A stretch of DNA of 42,435 nt. Source: Collimonas silvisoli (GTDB lineage Bacteria > Pseudomonadota > Gammaproteobacteria > Burkholderiales > Burkholderiaceae_D). The stretch spans positions 1-42,435 of the forward strand of contig NZ_JAGQEG010000048.1 in NCBI RefSeq assembly GCF_018305005.1. The letters run 5' to 3'. The position numbers and the translations under genes were made by a program. Positions within the stretch are counted from its first letter, which is position 1, and each line of letters begins with the position of its first letter. This document shows, piece after piece, positions 34,372 through 42,403 of the stretch. Below the pieces are notes generated by a model. The model worked only from the letters and a program-made list of their open reading frames with translations, was not told the origin of the DNA and did not search any database.

Positions 34372-35193
34372 TTGAACAAGGTGGTCAGCGATCAGGCAGA
34401 CGGTTTGCGCTGCCTGATGGCGCAGCATTCGGGCATGCATGCGGCGCATGTCATTGCATTGGTTGGCAGCAGCCCCAGGATCGGCGTCACCAGCGTCGCC
34501 TTGAACCTGGCCGCAGCGCTGGTGCAGCAAGGAAAAGAGGTGTTGTTGCTGGATGAACAGAGCGGGGCGCATCCGGCAACCGCGAAGTGGGCTGGCGCTG
34601 GCGTTGCGGCCGGCAGTTGGTCCGAGGTTGCGGCTGGCGGCCTGCCGTTGTCGCTGGCGGCGTCGCGCATGGCCTGCGGTGCGTTGCTGCTGCCGGTGCG
34701 GTCAACCTGCAGGCGCGATCCGGCAACTGCGGAGGCCGATGTGCGCAGTGTGTTTCGAGGCCAGGTGATCTTGATCGACGCCAGCCTCGACCAGCGCGGC
34801 GGCTTGTCGCCGTTGGCGGCGCAGGCGGACGATGTAGTGGTGGTGTTGCGGCCGCAGGCAGCGTCGATTACCGCCGCTTACACCTGCATCAAGCAATTGC
34901 ACTATACCCACGCCATGCAGCGGCTGCGCATCATGGTCAATCTGGCGGCCGGCATGCCGGAAGCGCAACGTGTGCTGAGCAATCTGGCAGCCACCGGCAG
35001 CCGTTATCTGGGGCTGGCGCTGGAACCCGCCGGCTGTGTCGCCGAGGACCCGCATCTGGTGCGCGCCCAAGGTCTCAAATTGAGTGTGGTAGAGGCATTT
35101 CAAACCAGCGCGGCGGCGGTCGATTTCCGTCGCATCGCCGGGCAGTTGCTGCAATGGCCGCGTCGCGTTGCGGCAACAGCGCAGTCGCATTAA
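34372..35193 (+). CDS. flhG: FlhG/FleN MinD-like flagellar number regulator, degenerate P-loop
   Basis: A 273-residue MinD/ParA-type protein. FlhG normally binds ATP, dimerises at the membrane and stimulates FlhF GTPase, limiting flagellar number. Residues 7-13 (DQADGLR) match the DQAxxLR FlhF-activating helix. The deviant Walker A (normally GKGGVGKT) is here VGSSPRIGVTS (31-41), lacking both lysines, while VALNLAAAL, LLLDEQ (58-63) and the VILIDAS strand keep the fold. Start is TTG 34372 with AGGAG 6 nt upstream, right at the flhF stop. It may be an ATP-independent FlhF activator (inference). Confidence 0.85.
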   Translation: MNKVVSDQADGLRCLMAQHSGMHAAHVIALVGSSPRIGVTSVALNLAAALVQQGKEVLLLDEQSGAHPATAKWAGAGVAAGSWSEVAAGGLPLSLAASRMACGALLLPVRSTCRRDPATAEADVRSVFRGQVILIDASLDQRGGLSPLAAQADDVVVVLRPQAASITAAYTCIKQLHYTHAMQRLRIMVNLAAGMPEAQRVLSNLAATGSRYLGLALEPAGCVAEDPHLVRAQGLKLSVVEAFQTSAAAVDFRRIAGQLLQWPRRVAATAQSH

Positions 35194-35286
35194 TGAATGC
35201 TGGTAAGAACGCTGGTGAAAATTGTGCGCTGTTTTTTTAACCCAAATCTGAACACTGCGTGAGTAAAGCAGGAAGAGGAATCCGTC

Positions 35287-36036
35287 ATGTATACAGCTCA
35301 GGGAAAAATCGACAAATCCGATACGCTGGCGAAATATGCGCCACTGGTGCGGCGTCTGGCTTTGCAGCTGATCGCCAAGCTGCCGGCCAGCGTGGAACTG
35401 GACGACATGATCCAGGCCGGCATGCTGGGCTTGCTGGACGCCGCCAATCGTTATCAGGACGATCAGGGCGCGCAATTCGAAACCTACGCCAGCCAGCGCA
35501 TCCGCGGCGCCATGCTGGATGAGCTGCGCGCCAACGACTGGCTGTCGCGCGGCTTGCGGCAATCCTCGCGCAAGGTTGACGCCGCAGTGCAGGCGCTGGA
35601 GCAGAAACTGGCGCGGCCGCCGAGCGAGCGCGAAATCGCCGCATCGATGCAACTGTCGCTGGAAGACTACCAGCATCTGCTGCAGGAAATCCACGGTTCG
35701 CAGCTGGTGTATTACGAAGACTGCGAAGGCGGCAGCAATGAGAATTCCTTCCTCGATCGCCAGAGCAGCGACGGCGAGCATAACCGCGGCGGCGCTGACG
35801 ATCCGTTGCAGCGCATGCTGGAAAGCGGCATGCGCGACATGCTGGTAGAAGCGATCGCCCGCATGCCGGAGCGCGACCGCCTGCTGCTCAGCCTGTACTA
35901 CGAACAAGAAATGAATCTGCGCGAGATCGGCGCCGTGCTGGAAGTCAGCCAGTCACGCGTCTGCCAGTTGCACAGCCAGGCCATCAGCCGCTTGCGGGTG
36001 CGCTTGAATGAAAGCAGCTGGACCGAGGCAGCCTGA
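35287..36036 (+). CDS. fliA: Flagellar sigma factor FliA (sigma-28)
   Basis: A 249-residue alternative sigma factor for late flagellar and chemotaxis genes. Region 2 (about 15-90) includes YAPLVRRLALQLIAKLPASVELDDMIQAGMLGLLDA and FETYASQRIRGAMLDELRANDWLSR; region 3 follows; region 4 (about 190-245) ends in MNLREIGAVLEVSQSRVCQLHSQAISRLR. Length matches E. coli FliA (239). GAGGAA lies 9 nt before the ATG. Confidence 0.97.
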   Translation: MYTAQGKIDKSDTLAKYAPLVRRLALQLIAKLPASVELDDMIQAGMLGLLDAANRYQDDQGAQFETYASQRIRGAMLDELRANDWLSRGLRQSSRKVDAAVQALEQKLARPPSEREIAASMQLSLEDYQHLLQEIHGSQLVYYEDCEGGSNENSFLDRQSSDGEHNRGGADDPLQRMLESGMRDMLVEAIARMPERDRLLLSLYYEQEMNLREIGAVLEVSQSRVCQLHSQAISRLRVRLNESSWTEAA

Positions 36037-36037
36037 G

Positions 36038-36622
36038 ATGCGGGCCTTCGCTTACCGTTGCCGTGAATTCAAATTGCGCTACGCCATCGTCGCCAGCCTG
36101 TTGCTGACGTTGGCGGTGTTGCCGGCGGCAAGCGTCTTTGCCGGCGATCAGCCGGCGGCGGCAATCAGTCTGAGCACCTATCTGGGACGGAATGGCAATG
36201 CAGGGAATGCGCCAGCCGGCCCCGGCGCCATACAACTCAACAGCAACGCCACACCAAGCCGGCCTGGCCGCGTCACCGGTTCCTGGAGCGCTGCAACTTC
36301 AGCGCCGGCGATTTTCCACCGCGGCGTCAACTATCAATCGCCTCAGATCGCCCCGGCCGGCAGCGGCGTCACCTCAAGTTCGAAGACACGCCGGGTCAGC
36401 TGGCAATACAGTTTCCTGACAGCGCCGCCAGCCGGTGTGCATGCCTACTTGTGCAACTATGCCAGATGCGTCGGCCTCAGCAGCGCCAGCGGCAACACTG
36501 ACGCGTTTGACGACGACAATGGCTGGTCGAACTTTGTGTTTGCTTTTGTGATCGATGGCCGGGGCGCGTTGACGCCGGCGTTGCAGGGGAGCGGCAGCCA
36601 GGTGATCGTGAGTTATGAATAA
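36038..36622 (+). CDS. flhE: Flagellar protein FlhE
   Basis: A 194-residue exported protein. A signal peptide runs to about residue 36 (YAIVASLLLTLAVLPAASVFA). The middle is low-complexity, and the C-terminal 110 residues match FlhE: GSWSAAT, RRVSWQYSFLTAPPAGVHAYLCNYARCVGL with the two conserved cysteines, and PALQGSGSQVIVSYE at the end. FlhE is a periplasmic protein that helps regulate proton flow through the export gate. It is longer than the E. coli protein (130) because of the Ala/Gly/Ser-rich insert. ATG 36038 begins 1 bp after the fliA stop. Confidence 0.85.
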   Translation: MRAFAYRCREFKLRYAIVASLLLTLAVLPAASVFAGDQPAAAISLSTYLGRNGNAGNAPAGPGAIQLNSNATPSRPGRVTGSWSAATSAPAIFHRGVNYQSPQIAPAGSGVTSSSKTRRVSWQYSFLTAPPAGVHAYLCNYARCVGLSSASGNTDAFDDDNGWSNFVFAFVIDGRGALTPALQGSGSQVIVSYE

Positions 36623-36926
36623 TGTGTATAGATCGTGATTTTATTTGACAAGATATGTCAGGGCGTGAAGTTCGCAGTTTGACTCAAACTGGATTCCTTG
36701 CGTGTCTGCAATGCAGTAGAAATGATCGTTGATAATCAGTTAACGATCGGCATTCCTTTCACGGCCTGGCCATGCTGCACGAGCCCAGGCGTTTGCCACC
36801 CATCCGGCGCCCACTAGGCAGGCCGAGTGGTGCATCGGCCATGACATTGCCGATCTTCGAGCACCACTCGTTCAACCTGGAGACGCCGTACCGCAGTTTT
36901 TTTTCACTCGATATGCAGGTAAACGC

Positions 36927-36954
36927 TTGCATATATCAAATGCTCACCTATAAT
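36927..36954 (+). promoter_or_regulatory. Promoter for the SRPBCC-ArsR operon
   Basis: TTGCAT (36927-36932), 16-bp spacer, TATAAT (36949-36954), in AT-rich sequence about 110 bp ahead of the first gene. The -10 box is perfect. Confidence 0.65.
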
Positions 36955-36968
36955 TATTTACAACGTAC

Positions 36969-37003
36969 TTGGACATCGGCAAAAGCCTTCAAAGCGGGCT
37001 GAC
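36969..37003 (+). pseudogene. Remnant of an arsR 5' end
   Basis: TTGGACATCGGCAAAAGCC and the following bases closely match the start of the intact arsR gene at 37532, with a few substitutions and one frame-shifting difference. It reads as a leftover of a duplication or rearrangement. Confidence 0.55.
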
Positions 37004-37020
37004 ACCAGGAGGTTTTTGCC

Positions 37021-37056
37021 ATGACAACGCACGCAGTCGTTTCGATCAACCCGTAA
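37021..37056 (+). CDS. 11-codon ORF with strong ribosome-binding site
   Basis: ATG 37021 follows AGGAGG by 8 nt and reads MTTHAVVSINP, stopping at 37056, 9 bp before the SRPBCC gene. It may be a leader that couples translation or the first codons of a deleted gene. Confidence 0.35.
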   Translation: MTTHAVVSINP

Positions 37057-37065
37057 GGAGAAATC

Positions 37066-37521
37066 ATGGTGGATATCCTGCATAGAGTCGGAATTAAATC
37101 GTCCCTGGATGAAGTCTATAAAGCATTGAGCACGTGTGAAGGCCTTGCCGCCTGGTGGACCAACAACACGGAAGGGGAAAGCAAAGTCGGCGGGGTGATC
37201 CAGTTCCGCTTTAGCGCCGGTGGCGCCGAGATCGGCAGTTTCGAGATGAAGGTGCTTGAGCTTCATCCCGCCGAGCGGGTGCTGTGGCAAGTGGTAGGCG
37301 GGCCCGAGGAATGGATCGGCACCAAGATAAGCTGGGATCTCAAGCAGGACGGCGAATATTGCATCGTCCTCTTCAAGCACCAGGGCTGGAAGGAGCCTGT
37401 GGAATTCATGCACCATTGCAGCAGCAAGTGGGCGATTTTTCTCATGAGTTTGAAGTCGCTTCTGGAAACCGGAAAAGGTGCTCCCAACCCTAACGACGTC
37501 AAGATCGACAACTGGAACTAA
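37066..37521 (+). CDS. SRPBCC (AHSA1-type) domain protein
   Basis: A 151-residue START-like/AHSA1 protein, a small hydrophobic-pocket fold. Family features are the N-terminal HRVGIKSSLDEVYKALSTCEGLAAWWTNNTEGESKVGG, central VLELHPAERVLWQVVGGPEEWIGTKISWDL and the C-terminal amphipathic helix KWAIFLMSLKSLLETGKGAP. The ligand is unknown. It forms a compact operon with the following arsR and second SRPBCC gene, a frequent arrangement in which the regulator controls the pair. AAGGAG lies 6 nt upstream of the ATG. Confidence 0.88.
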   Translation: MVDILHRVGIKSSLDEVYKALSTCEGLAAWWTNNTEGESKVGGVIQFRFSAGGAEIGSFEMKVLELHPAERVLWQVVGGPEEWIGTKISWDLKQDGEYCIVLFKHQGWKEPVEFMHHCSSKWAIFLMSLKSLLETGKGAPNPNDVKIDNWN

Positions 37522-37531
37522 AGCGGCGAAT

Positions 37532-37861
37532 TTGGACATCGACAAAGTATTCAAAGCGCTGGCTGACCCGGGCCGCAGGCGCCTGCTTGACCTGCTGCAT
37601 CAGGAGAACGGCCAGACGCTCACGGCACTCTGTGAGCACATGGACATGACACGCCAAGCCGTGACGCAGCACTTGCAACAGCTAGAGGAGGCAAACCTGG
37701 TCGCCATCGTTTGGCAAGGCCGAGAAAAGCTCCACTACCTGAACCCTGTGCCGCTGCACGAGATCTACGAGCGCTGGATCGAAAAATTCGAGCGCAGCCG
37801 CCTTGGTGCGCTGCGCGACCTCAAGAAGAGACTAGAAGGAGATGAAGATGACAAAACCTGA
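37532..37861 (+). CDS. ArsR-family winged-helix repressor
   Basis: A 109-residue regulator: LDIDKVFKALADPGRRRLLDLLHQENGQTLTALCEHMDMTRQAVTQHLQQLEEANLV forms the ArsR winged helix. No metal-binding cysteine cluster (CxC) is seen, so it belongs to the branch that pairs with SRPBCC proteins rather than metal sensors. TTG 37532, 10 bp after the previous stop, is chosen because conserved sequence begins there; the longer frame overlaps the upstream gene. The end overlaps the next gene. Confidence 0.9.
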   Translation: MDIDKVFKALADPGRRRLLDLLHQENGQTLTALCEHMDMTRQAVTQHLQQLEEANLVAIVWQGREKLHYLNPVPLHEIYERWIEKFERSRLGALRDLKKRLEGDEDDKT

Positions 37862-38327
37862 TTTTGTATACGTGACCTATATCGCGACGACGCCGGAGAA
37901 AGTGTGGCAGGCTTTGGTCGACACAGACGTGACGCGCAAGTATTGGTCTGGCTTGAATGCTGATTGTCCGGTGCATGTGAACGTGTCGGATTGGCGGCCC
38001 GGTTCTCAATGGGAGCACCAACGCCTCGACGATGCGCGAACGGTTGACATTGTCGGCACGGTCGTCGAGAGCAGCCCTCCACGCCGCCTGGTTCTCACAT
38101 GGGCCAGGCCGACGGACGCCGAGGACAAGTCGAAACATTCGCGCGTTGCGTTCGACATCGAGCCGCACAGCGACGGCCTGGTTCGTTTGACGGTCACGCA
38201 TGAAGACCTTGAGCGCGACCCTCAAATGCTGGCGGGCATATCGGGCGGCTGGCCGAAGGTTCTGTCGAATCTCAAGACGCTGCTCGAAACCGGCCGCACG
38301 CTCCCTGGGTCACCTGCGGCAAGCTGA
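37848..38327 (+). CDS. Second SRPBCC (AHSA1-type) domain protein
   Basis: A 159-residue AHSA1-like protein: FVYVTYIATTPEKVWQALVDTDVTRKYWSGLNADC at the N-terminus, WRPGSQWEHQRLDD, the VVESSPPRRLVLTWARP strand pair and the terminal helix GWPKVLSNLKTLLETGR. It differs clearly from the first SRPBCC protein, so they are not a recent duplication. ATG 37848 is favoured over ATG 37842 because AAGGAG then has a normal 7-nt spacing. The start overlaps the arsR end. Confidence 0.9.
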   Translation: MTKPDFVYVTYIATTPEKVWQALVDTDVTRKYWSGLNADCPVHVNVSDWRPGSQWEHQRLDDARTVDIVGTVVESSPPRRLVLTWARPTDAEDKSKHSRVAFDIEPHSDGLVRLTVTHEDLERDPQMLAGISGGWPKVLSNLKTLLETGRTLPGSPAAS

Positions 38328-38482
38328 AGAGGAAGCGGAGAGTGAAAGTGGCGCGGCGCATGGCTCTCCGCGCACAGGGAGCGTCTTGCCCTGGCCGATT
38401 GTACGCGTTCAGCATCAATGCAGAAAGCGTGCAACCGGCCAAGAATTGTCGCCCGATCCAACTACAATATGGCTTTCATTAG

Positions 38483-38788
38483 ATGCCGCGAATCATGGAA
38501 CAGATAAATAAAAATGCAGCCCTGCTCATCATCGACATGCAACAAGGCATCAATTCAATTTTACTGCGAACAGATAGCCCCTTGGTTACAGCTGCTTGGT
38601 TTCGCCGTACAAGGTTAGGACAGACAAGCTTCGGTACGTCAAGTTACTCGCCTGACTGCCCTCCTTGCGTATCGATCAAGAGCTATCGCAACGTAATTCC
38701 AGCGGGATGTGGGGTTGCGTCGTTCATATCCTCTGGCAGGAGATTGCCATCGTCAAGCGCTGCATCGGCCTGCGCTATGCCTGGGTAG
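38483..38788 (+). pseudogene. 5' remnant of an isochorismatase-family hydrolase
   Basis: Residues 5-25 (MEQINKNAALLIIDMQQGINS) match the start of cysteine hydrolases of the isochorismatase family, including the catalytic Asp in IDMQ. After about base 38560 the frame continues but shows nothing of the family, and it then runs into the antisense of the dctA end. Most of the gene has been lost at this junction. Confidence 0.55.
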
Positions 38789-40077
38789 CGCTCGGGATAT
38801 AAATGACGCTCCGCAACCACTTTATCGAAGGTTCCTGACCATTTGGCAATCACGACGGTTGCAACGCTGTTGCCAATTGTGTTGCAAGTAGCGATTGCCA
38901 TCGACATGAAACGATAGACACCAAAGATGACTGCCAACCCTTCCACGGGCAGAATGCCAGTCGAAGTCACCGTCGCCGCAAACACCACGAACGATCCGCC
39001 TGACACGGTGGCTGCGCCTTTAGACGTCAGGAGCATCAACACAAGGATGCCGACCTGCTGATCGAGCGTAATGGGAATTCCGTATGCATGCGCAATGAAC
39101 ATCACGCCCATCGACATGAACAGCGAGGTGCCATCGAGATTGAACGCGTAGCCCGTTGGCAGTACGAGGCCAACAGTTTGCTTGGCGCATCCAAGACGTT
39201 CCAGTTTGATCAACAGGCGCGGCAGGGCACTTTCCGATGAAGCCGTACCCAGCACAATGAAAATTTCATCTTTGATGTACCTGAGAAAGCGCCAAAGGCT
39301 AAAGCCGGCAAACTTGGCAATGAGTCCCAGTACGACCACGATGAACAGCACCACCACGCCGTAAAAGCCAAGTACCAGTTGTGCCAATGCGACCAGCACT
39401 GCTGTTCCGTTGCTACCGACGGAGTAAGCAACTGCACCGAATGTCCCGATTGGAGCCAGTTTCATGACTAGGTTGATAAAAGAGAACAACACCTCTGAAA
39501 TATAATCTAGCCCGGTATTGATCTTCTCTCGTCGCCTTTCCGGGATCGCCAAGATGCCTATACCGACCATGACTGCCAAGACTACTACTTGCAAAAGCTC
39601 TCCTTTTGCGAAGGCACCGACAAAATTATCCGGCACGATGTGCGCCATGAATTCAAGGAAGCCTTGTGGCGCTGCTTTTGCTACGGTCGGAGGCACCGCG
39701 CCCGTAGCGACAGAACTCATATTGCTGCCAATTTTTAATAGATTGCCAGCCAACATGCCGATCATCAGTGCGATGCTTGAAACGACCTCAAAGTAGACGA
39801 TAGAGCGCCAGCCAACCCGGCCTGCACTTTTCACGTCACCAGCGGATGCAATTCCGTGCACGATAGTGAGAAACACCAAGGGAGCGACCCCGGCCTTGAT
39901 CAGCGAAAGAAACATGTCGCCTAGCAATTTGAGCTGCGAAGCAAACTTGGGAAATAACAACCCGGCTGCAATACCGAGTACAAGCGAGAGCAGCACTTGC
40001 ATGCCTAGCTTGCGATACCAGGGCAATTTCCTGGGCGGCGCGATTGGGGTGTCAACCCCGAATGATGCTTTATTCAT
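38683..40077 (-). CDS. dctA: Dicarboxylate:cation symporter (DctA type)
   Basis: A 464-residue inner-membrane transporter of the DAACS family, which takes up C4-dicarboxylates or acidic amino acids with protons or sodium. Multiple membrane segments surround the family landmarks IKAGVAPLVFLTIVHGIA, LGTASSESALPRLL (serine-rich hairpin loop) and PTGYAFNLDGTSLFMSM. The overall sequence is closest to DctA. GGAGGAG precedes the ATG, 30 bp after the lyase stop, so both are likely one transcript that imports and degrades the same kind of compound. Confidence 0.88.
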   Translation of the reverse strand: MNKASFGVDTPIAPPRKLPWYRKLGMQVLLSLVLGIAAGLLFPKFASQLKLLGDMFLSLIKAGVAPLVFLTIVHGIASAGDVKSAGRVGWRSIVYFEVVSSIALMIGMLAGNLLKIGSNMSSVATGAVPPTVAKAAPQGFLEFMAHIVPDNFVGAFAKGELLQVVVLAVMVGIGILAIPERRREKINTGLDYISEVLFSFINLVMKLAPIGTFGAVAYSVGSNGTAVLVALAQLVLGFYGVVVLFIVVVLGLIAKFAGFSLWRFLRYIKDEIFIVLGTASSESALPRLLIKLERLGCAKQTVGLVLPTGYAFNLDGTSLFMSMGVMFIAHAYGIPITLDQQVGILVLMLLTSKGAATVSGGSFVVFAATVTSTGILPVEGLAVIFGVYRFMSMAIATCNTIGNSVATVVIAKWSGTFDKVVAERHLYPERYPGIAQADAALDDGNLLPEDMNDATPHPAGITLR

Positions 40078-40107
40078 GGCGTCTCCTCCGTATGAATTAG
40101 GCGTTAG

Positions 40108-41484
40108 TTAGGCGTTAGTTTCGCGGGATAGCGCAACGGCACGGTCCACCATCTGGGGCGCCAAGCCGAGATAGTTCGCAGGGTCGGTCAGGCGATCAAT
40201 CGTTGCACAATCAAAATGCGCGGTGACTTCAGACATGGTGCTAAGCGCTTCCGCCAGCGTGCCCCCTTTTTCGTTCACGGCGCGGCAAGCGTCATAGACA
40301 ATGTCGTGAGCCTGCTGCCGCCCGATCAACGGCGCCATGCCCATCATTACTGCTTCTGCGACGATCAAGCCCTTACTGATGCCAAGATTGGTTTTCATAC
40401 GATCTGTGTCGACAATGAGCCCGCCCAGCGCGAACTTGGCCTGATGCAAAGCGCCGGCTGTGAGAATGAAACTCTCCGGGATGGCAATCCATTCGGCGTG
40501 CCATGGTCCGGTAGCACGCTCGAAATCCTGGATCATTGCGTCGACCATCAAGCCCGCGTGCTGTCGTACTGCCTTGGCTGCGGCTAGCATCAGTTCGCTC
40601 GAAATGGGATTGCGCTTCTGCGGCATTGTGCTGCTAGCACCACGTCCTTTTACGAAGGGTTCATACAGCTCTCCGAATTCGGTGGACGCCATGATCATGA
40701 TGTCCAGAGCAATCTTGCCGAGAGAGCCGGTAACAAGCGCAAGCAGGTTGATCGTCTCGGCAAAGCCATCGCGCGCTACATGCCAAGTCGTCGCCGGAAC
40801 CCCGAGATTTAATTCCTCGGCCATTGCCTTCTGCACTTCAAAACCTTTGTCGCCCAATGAGGCGAGCGTGCCGGCAGCACCAGCGAACTCGACGACTGCA
40901 ACGCGTGGACGCAGTTCGGCAAGACGCTGCTGGTGGCGGTCAAACATTGCTAACCAGATCGCGGCCTTATAGCCGAACGTGACCGGCAGCGCTTGTTGCA
41001 AGTGGGTACGACCTGCCATCGGCGTATCCCGGTATTTAATTGCGAGGTTGGAGAGAATCTGGCGCAACTCACGGATGTCTGCTTCGACTACATCCAGTGC
41101 GTCCCGCACCTGCAGCGCAACTGCGGTGTCCATGATGTCTTGCGTAGTCGCGCCCCAATGGACGTAACGGCCAGCATCGCCGCACATTTCAACCAACTGA
41201 TGTACCAAAGGAAGAATCGGATAACCGACGATGTCAGTTTCATGGCGCATGTGATCGAAGTCGATGCGCTCTATTTTCGATTCCTGAGCAATGATTTTGG
41301 CGGCTTCTTCCGGGATGACGCCGACGCGTGCTTCAGCCTTGGCAAGTGCCACTTCGGCATCAATATAACGCTGGATTAGTGCGTGATCAGAAAACAATGC
41401 ACGCATTGTCGCGGTGCCAAAAGCATCGCGGAACAGGATGGAATCTACTACGGTGCTAGCGGTGAAAGCAGAGGAGAACGACAT
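40108..41484 (-). CDS. Fumarase/aspartase-superfamily lyase (PcaB/adenylosuccinate-lyase-like)
   Basis: A 458-residue lyase, probably homotetrameric, that would eliminate a group beta to a carboxylate. The flexible-loop signature with the catalytic serine, GRGASSTMPQKRNPIS, is intact; VHWGATTQDIMDTA and MAGRTHLQQALPVTFG are the other two conserved regions that build the shared active site. Overall it is nearest to the 3-carboxy-muconate cycloisomerase (PcaB)/adenylosuccinate lyase-like branch, but no protocatechuate genes are nearby. Pairing with a dicarboxylate symporter suggests a substituted succinate as substrate (inference). An 11-bp tandem repeat covers its last codons. Confidence 0.85.
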   Translation of the reverse strand: MSFSSAFTASTVVDSILFRDAFGTATMRALFSDHALIQRYIDAEVALAKAEARVGVIPEEAAKIIAQESKIERIDFDHMRHETDIVGYPILPLVHQLVEMCGDAGRYVHWGATTQDIMDTAVALQVRDALDVVEADIRELRQILSNLAIKYRDTPMAGRTHLQQALPVTFGYKAAIWLAMFDRHQQRLAELRPRVAVVEFAGAAGTLASLGDKGFEVQKAMAEELNLGVPATTWHVARDGFAETINLLALVTGSLGKIALDIMIMASTEFGELYEPFVKGRGASSTMPQKRNPISSELMLAAAKAVRQHAGLMVDAMIQDFERATGPWHAEWIAIPESFILTAGALHQAKFALGGLIVDTDRMKTNLGISKGLIVAEAVMMGMAPLIGRQQAHDIVYDACRAVNEKGGTLAEALSTMSEVTAHFDCATIDRLTDPANYLGLAPQMVDRAVALSRETNA

Positions 41485-41541
41485 GACGACCTCGCGGTAG
41501 GATGACTAAGAAAACCAGTCGGATTGTTTATGGATTGAAAC

Positions 41542-41607
41542 AATATGTCCGCACATATATATGTTATTATGTTCGGACATATTGAATGTAATATGTTCGA
41601 ACATATT
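41542..41607. promoter_or_regulatory. Three evenly spaced palindromic operators
   Basis: Three 18-bp boxes lie between the divergent lyase and GntR genes: AATATGTCCGCACATATA (41542-41559), ATTATGTTCGGACATATT (41566-41583) and AATATGTTCGAACATATT (41590-41607). The last is a perfect palindrome. Centres are exactly 24 bp apart. They are the obvious binding sites of the adjacent GntR-type repressor. Confidence 0.85.
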
Positions 41608-41647
41608 GCGCAACACGTTTTTACGATTCCCGTTCATAATTGCTGTC

Positions 41648-42403
41648 ATGAATGCTGTCACCAATAAACCTCACTTCGCCGATATCGCCCGCAACCTTAC
41701 CGAGGGCATTGTTTCCGGGCGCTTCCCAGTCGGTTCCTTGCTGCCAACTGAACTGGAACTGTGCGACTCCTACTCCACAAGCCGTCACACCATTCGGGCA
41801 GCGCTGCATGAGCTTCAGCAGCTTGGCTTGGTGTCCCGACGCAAAAATGTTGGCACGCGGGTCGAGTCGTCTGAGCCTACCAACGACTTCCGCCCATCTT
41901 TAGCGTCAGTAGATGACCTGGTGCAGTTTGGTAGTACACATGTCCGCAAAGTGCTGGAAATTGAGGAAACGACGGTAAGCGGGGCACTTGCCACGGAATT
42001 CGGATGCCAGAATGAGACGCGATGGCTGCGTATTTCCAGCTTGCGGATGAATGGGGCTACCGACCGGCTCCCGGTAGGATGGACCGATGTATATATCGAG
42101 CCAGCATATGCAGAGATTGGCGAGATCGTCCGCAAATCACCTAGCGTACTAATCAGCGCCTTGATCGAATCACGATACGGCCGGCGCATCGCAGAAATAC
42201 GGCAGGAAATCCGAGCAACTACAGTGCCGGACACAATGGCGCGTTCGTTACAGGTAGAGCCGGGTACGACCGCTCTCAAAATTATTCGGTGGTACTTTGA
42301 TGCGGCTGGCCAAGCGTTTGAAATCTCGGTTAGCGTGCACCCCGCTGAGCGTTTTGCAGTATCGATGCAACTAAAACGATCAGACTTGCACGACAAAAAA
42401 TGA
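41648..42403 (+). CDS. GntR-family (HutC/UTRA type) transcriptional regulator
   Basis: A 251-residue regulator. The N-terminal winged helix (about 8-75) has PHFADIARNLTEGIVSGRFPVGSLLPTELELCDSYSTSRHTIRAALHELQQLGLVSRRKNVGTRV. The C-terminal effector domain is UTRA-like (about 95-245: TRWLRISSLRMNG, VGWTDVYIEP, ALKIIRWYFDAAGQAFEISVSVHPAERF). Start ATG 41648 is preferred to an upstream in-frame ATG that lies within the operator boxes. It is divergent from the lyase-symporter operon and probably represses both itself and that operon until the substrate is present. Confidence 0.92.
   Translation: MNAVTNKPHFADIARNLTEGIVSGRFPVGSLLPTELELCDSYSTSRHTIRAALHELQQLGLVSRRKNVGTRVESSEPTNDFRPSLASVDDLVQFGSTHVRKVLEIEETTVSGALATEFGCQNETRWLRISSLRMNGATDRLPVGWTDVYIEPAYAEIGEIVRKSPSVLISALIESRYGRRIAEIRQEIRATTVPDTMARSLQVEPGTTALKIIRWYFDAAGQAFEISVSVHPAERFAVSMQLKRSDLHDKK

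Larger units (their letters stand above)
36623..37065. other. Intergenic region with promoter and gene remnants
   Basis: About 440 bp without a full gene. It holds a sigma-70-like promoter (36927-36954), a degenerate copy of the arsR start (36969-37003) and an 11-codon ORF (37021-37056), all pointing rightward. Confidence 0.5.
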
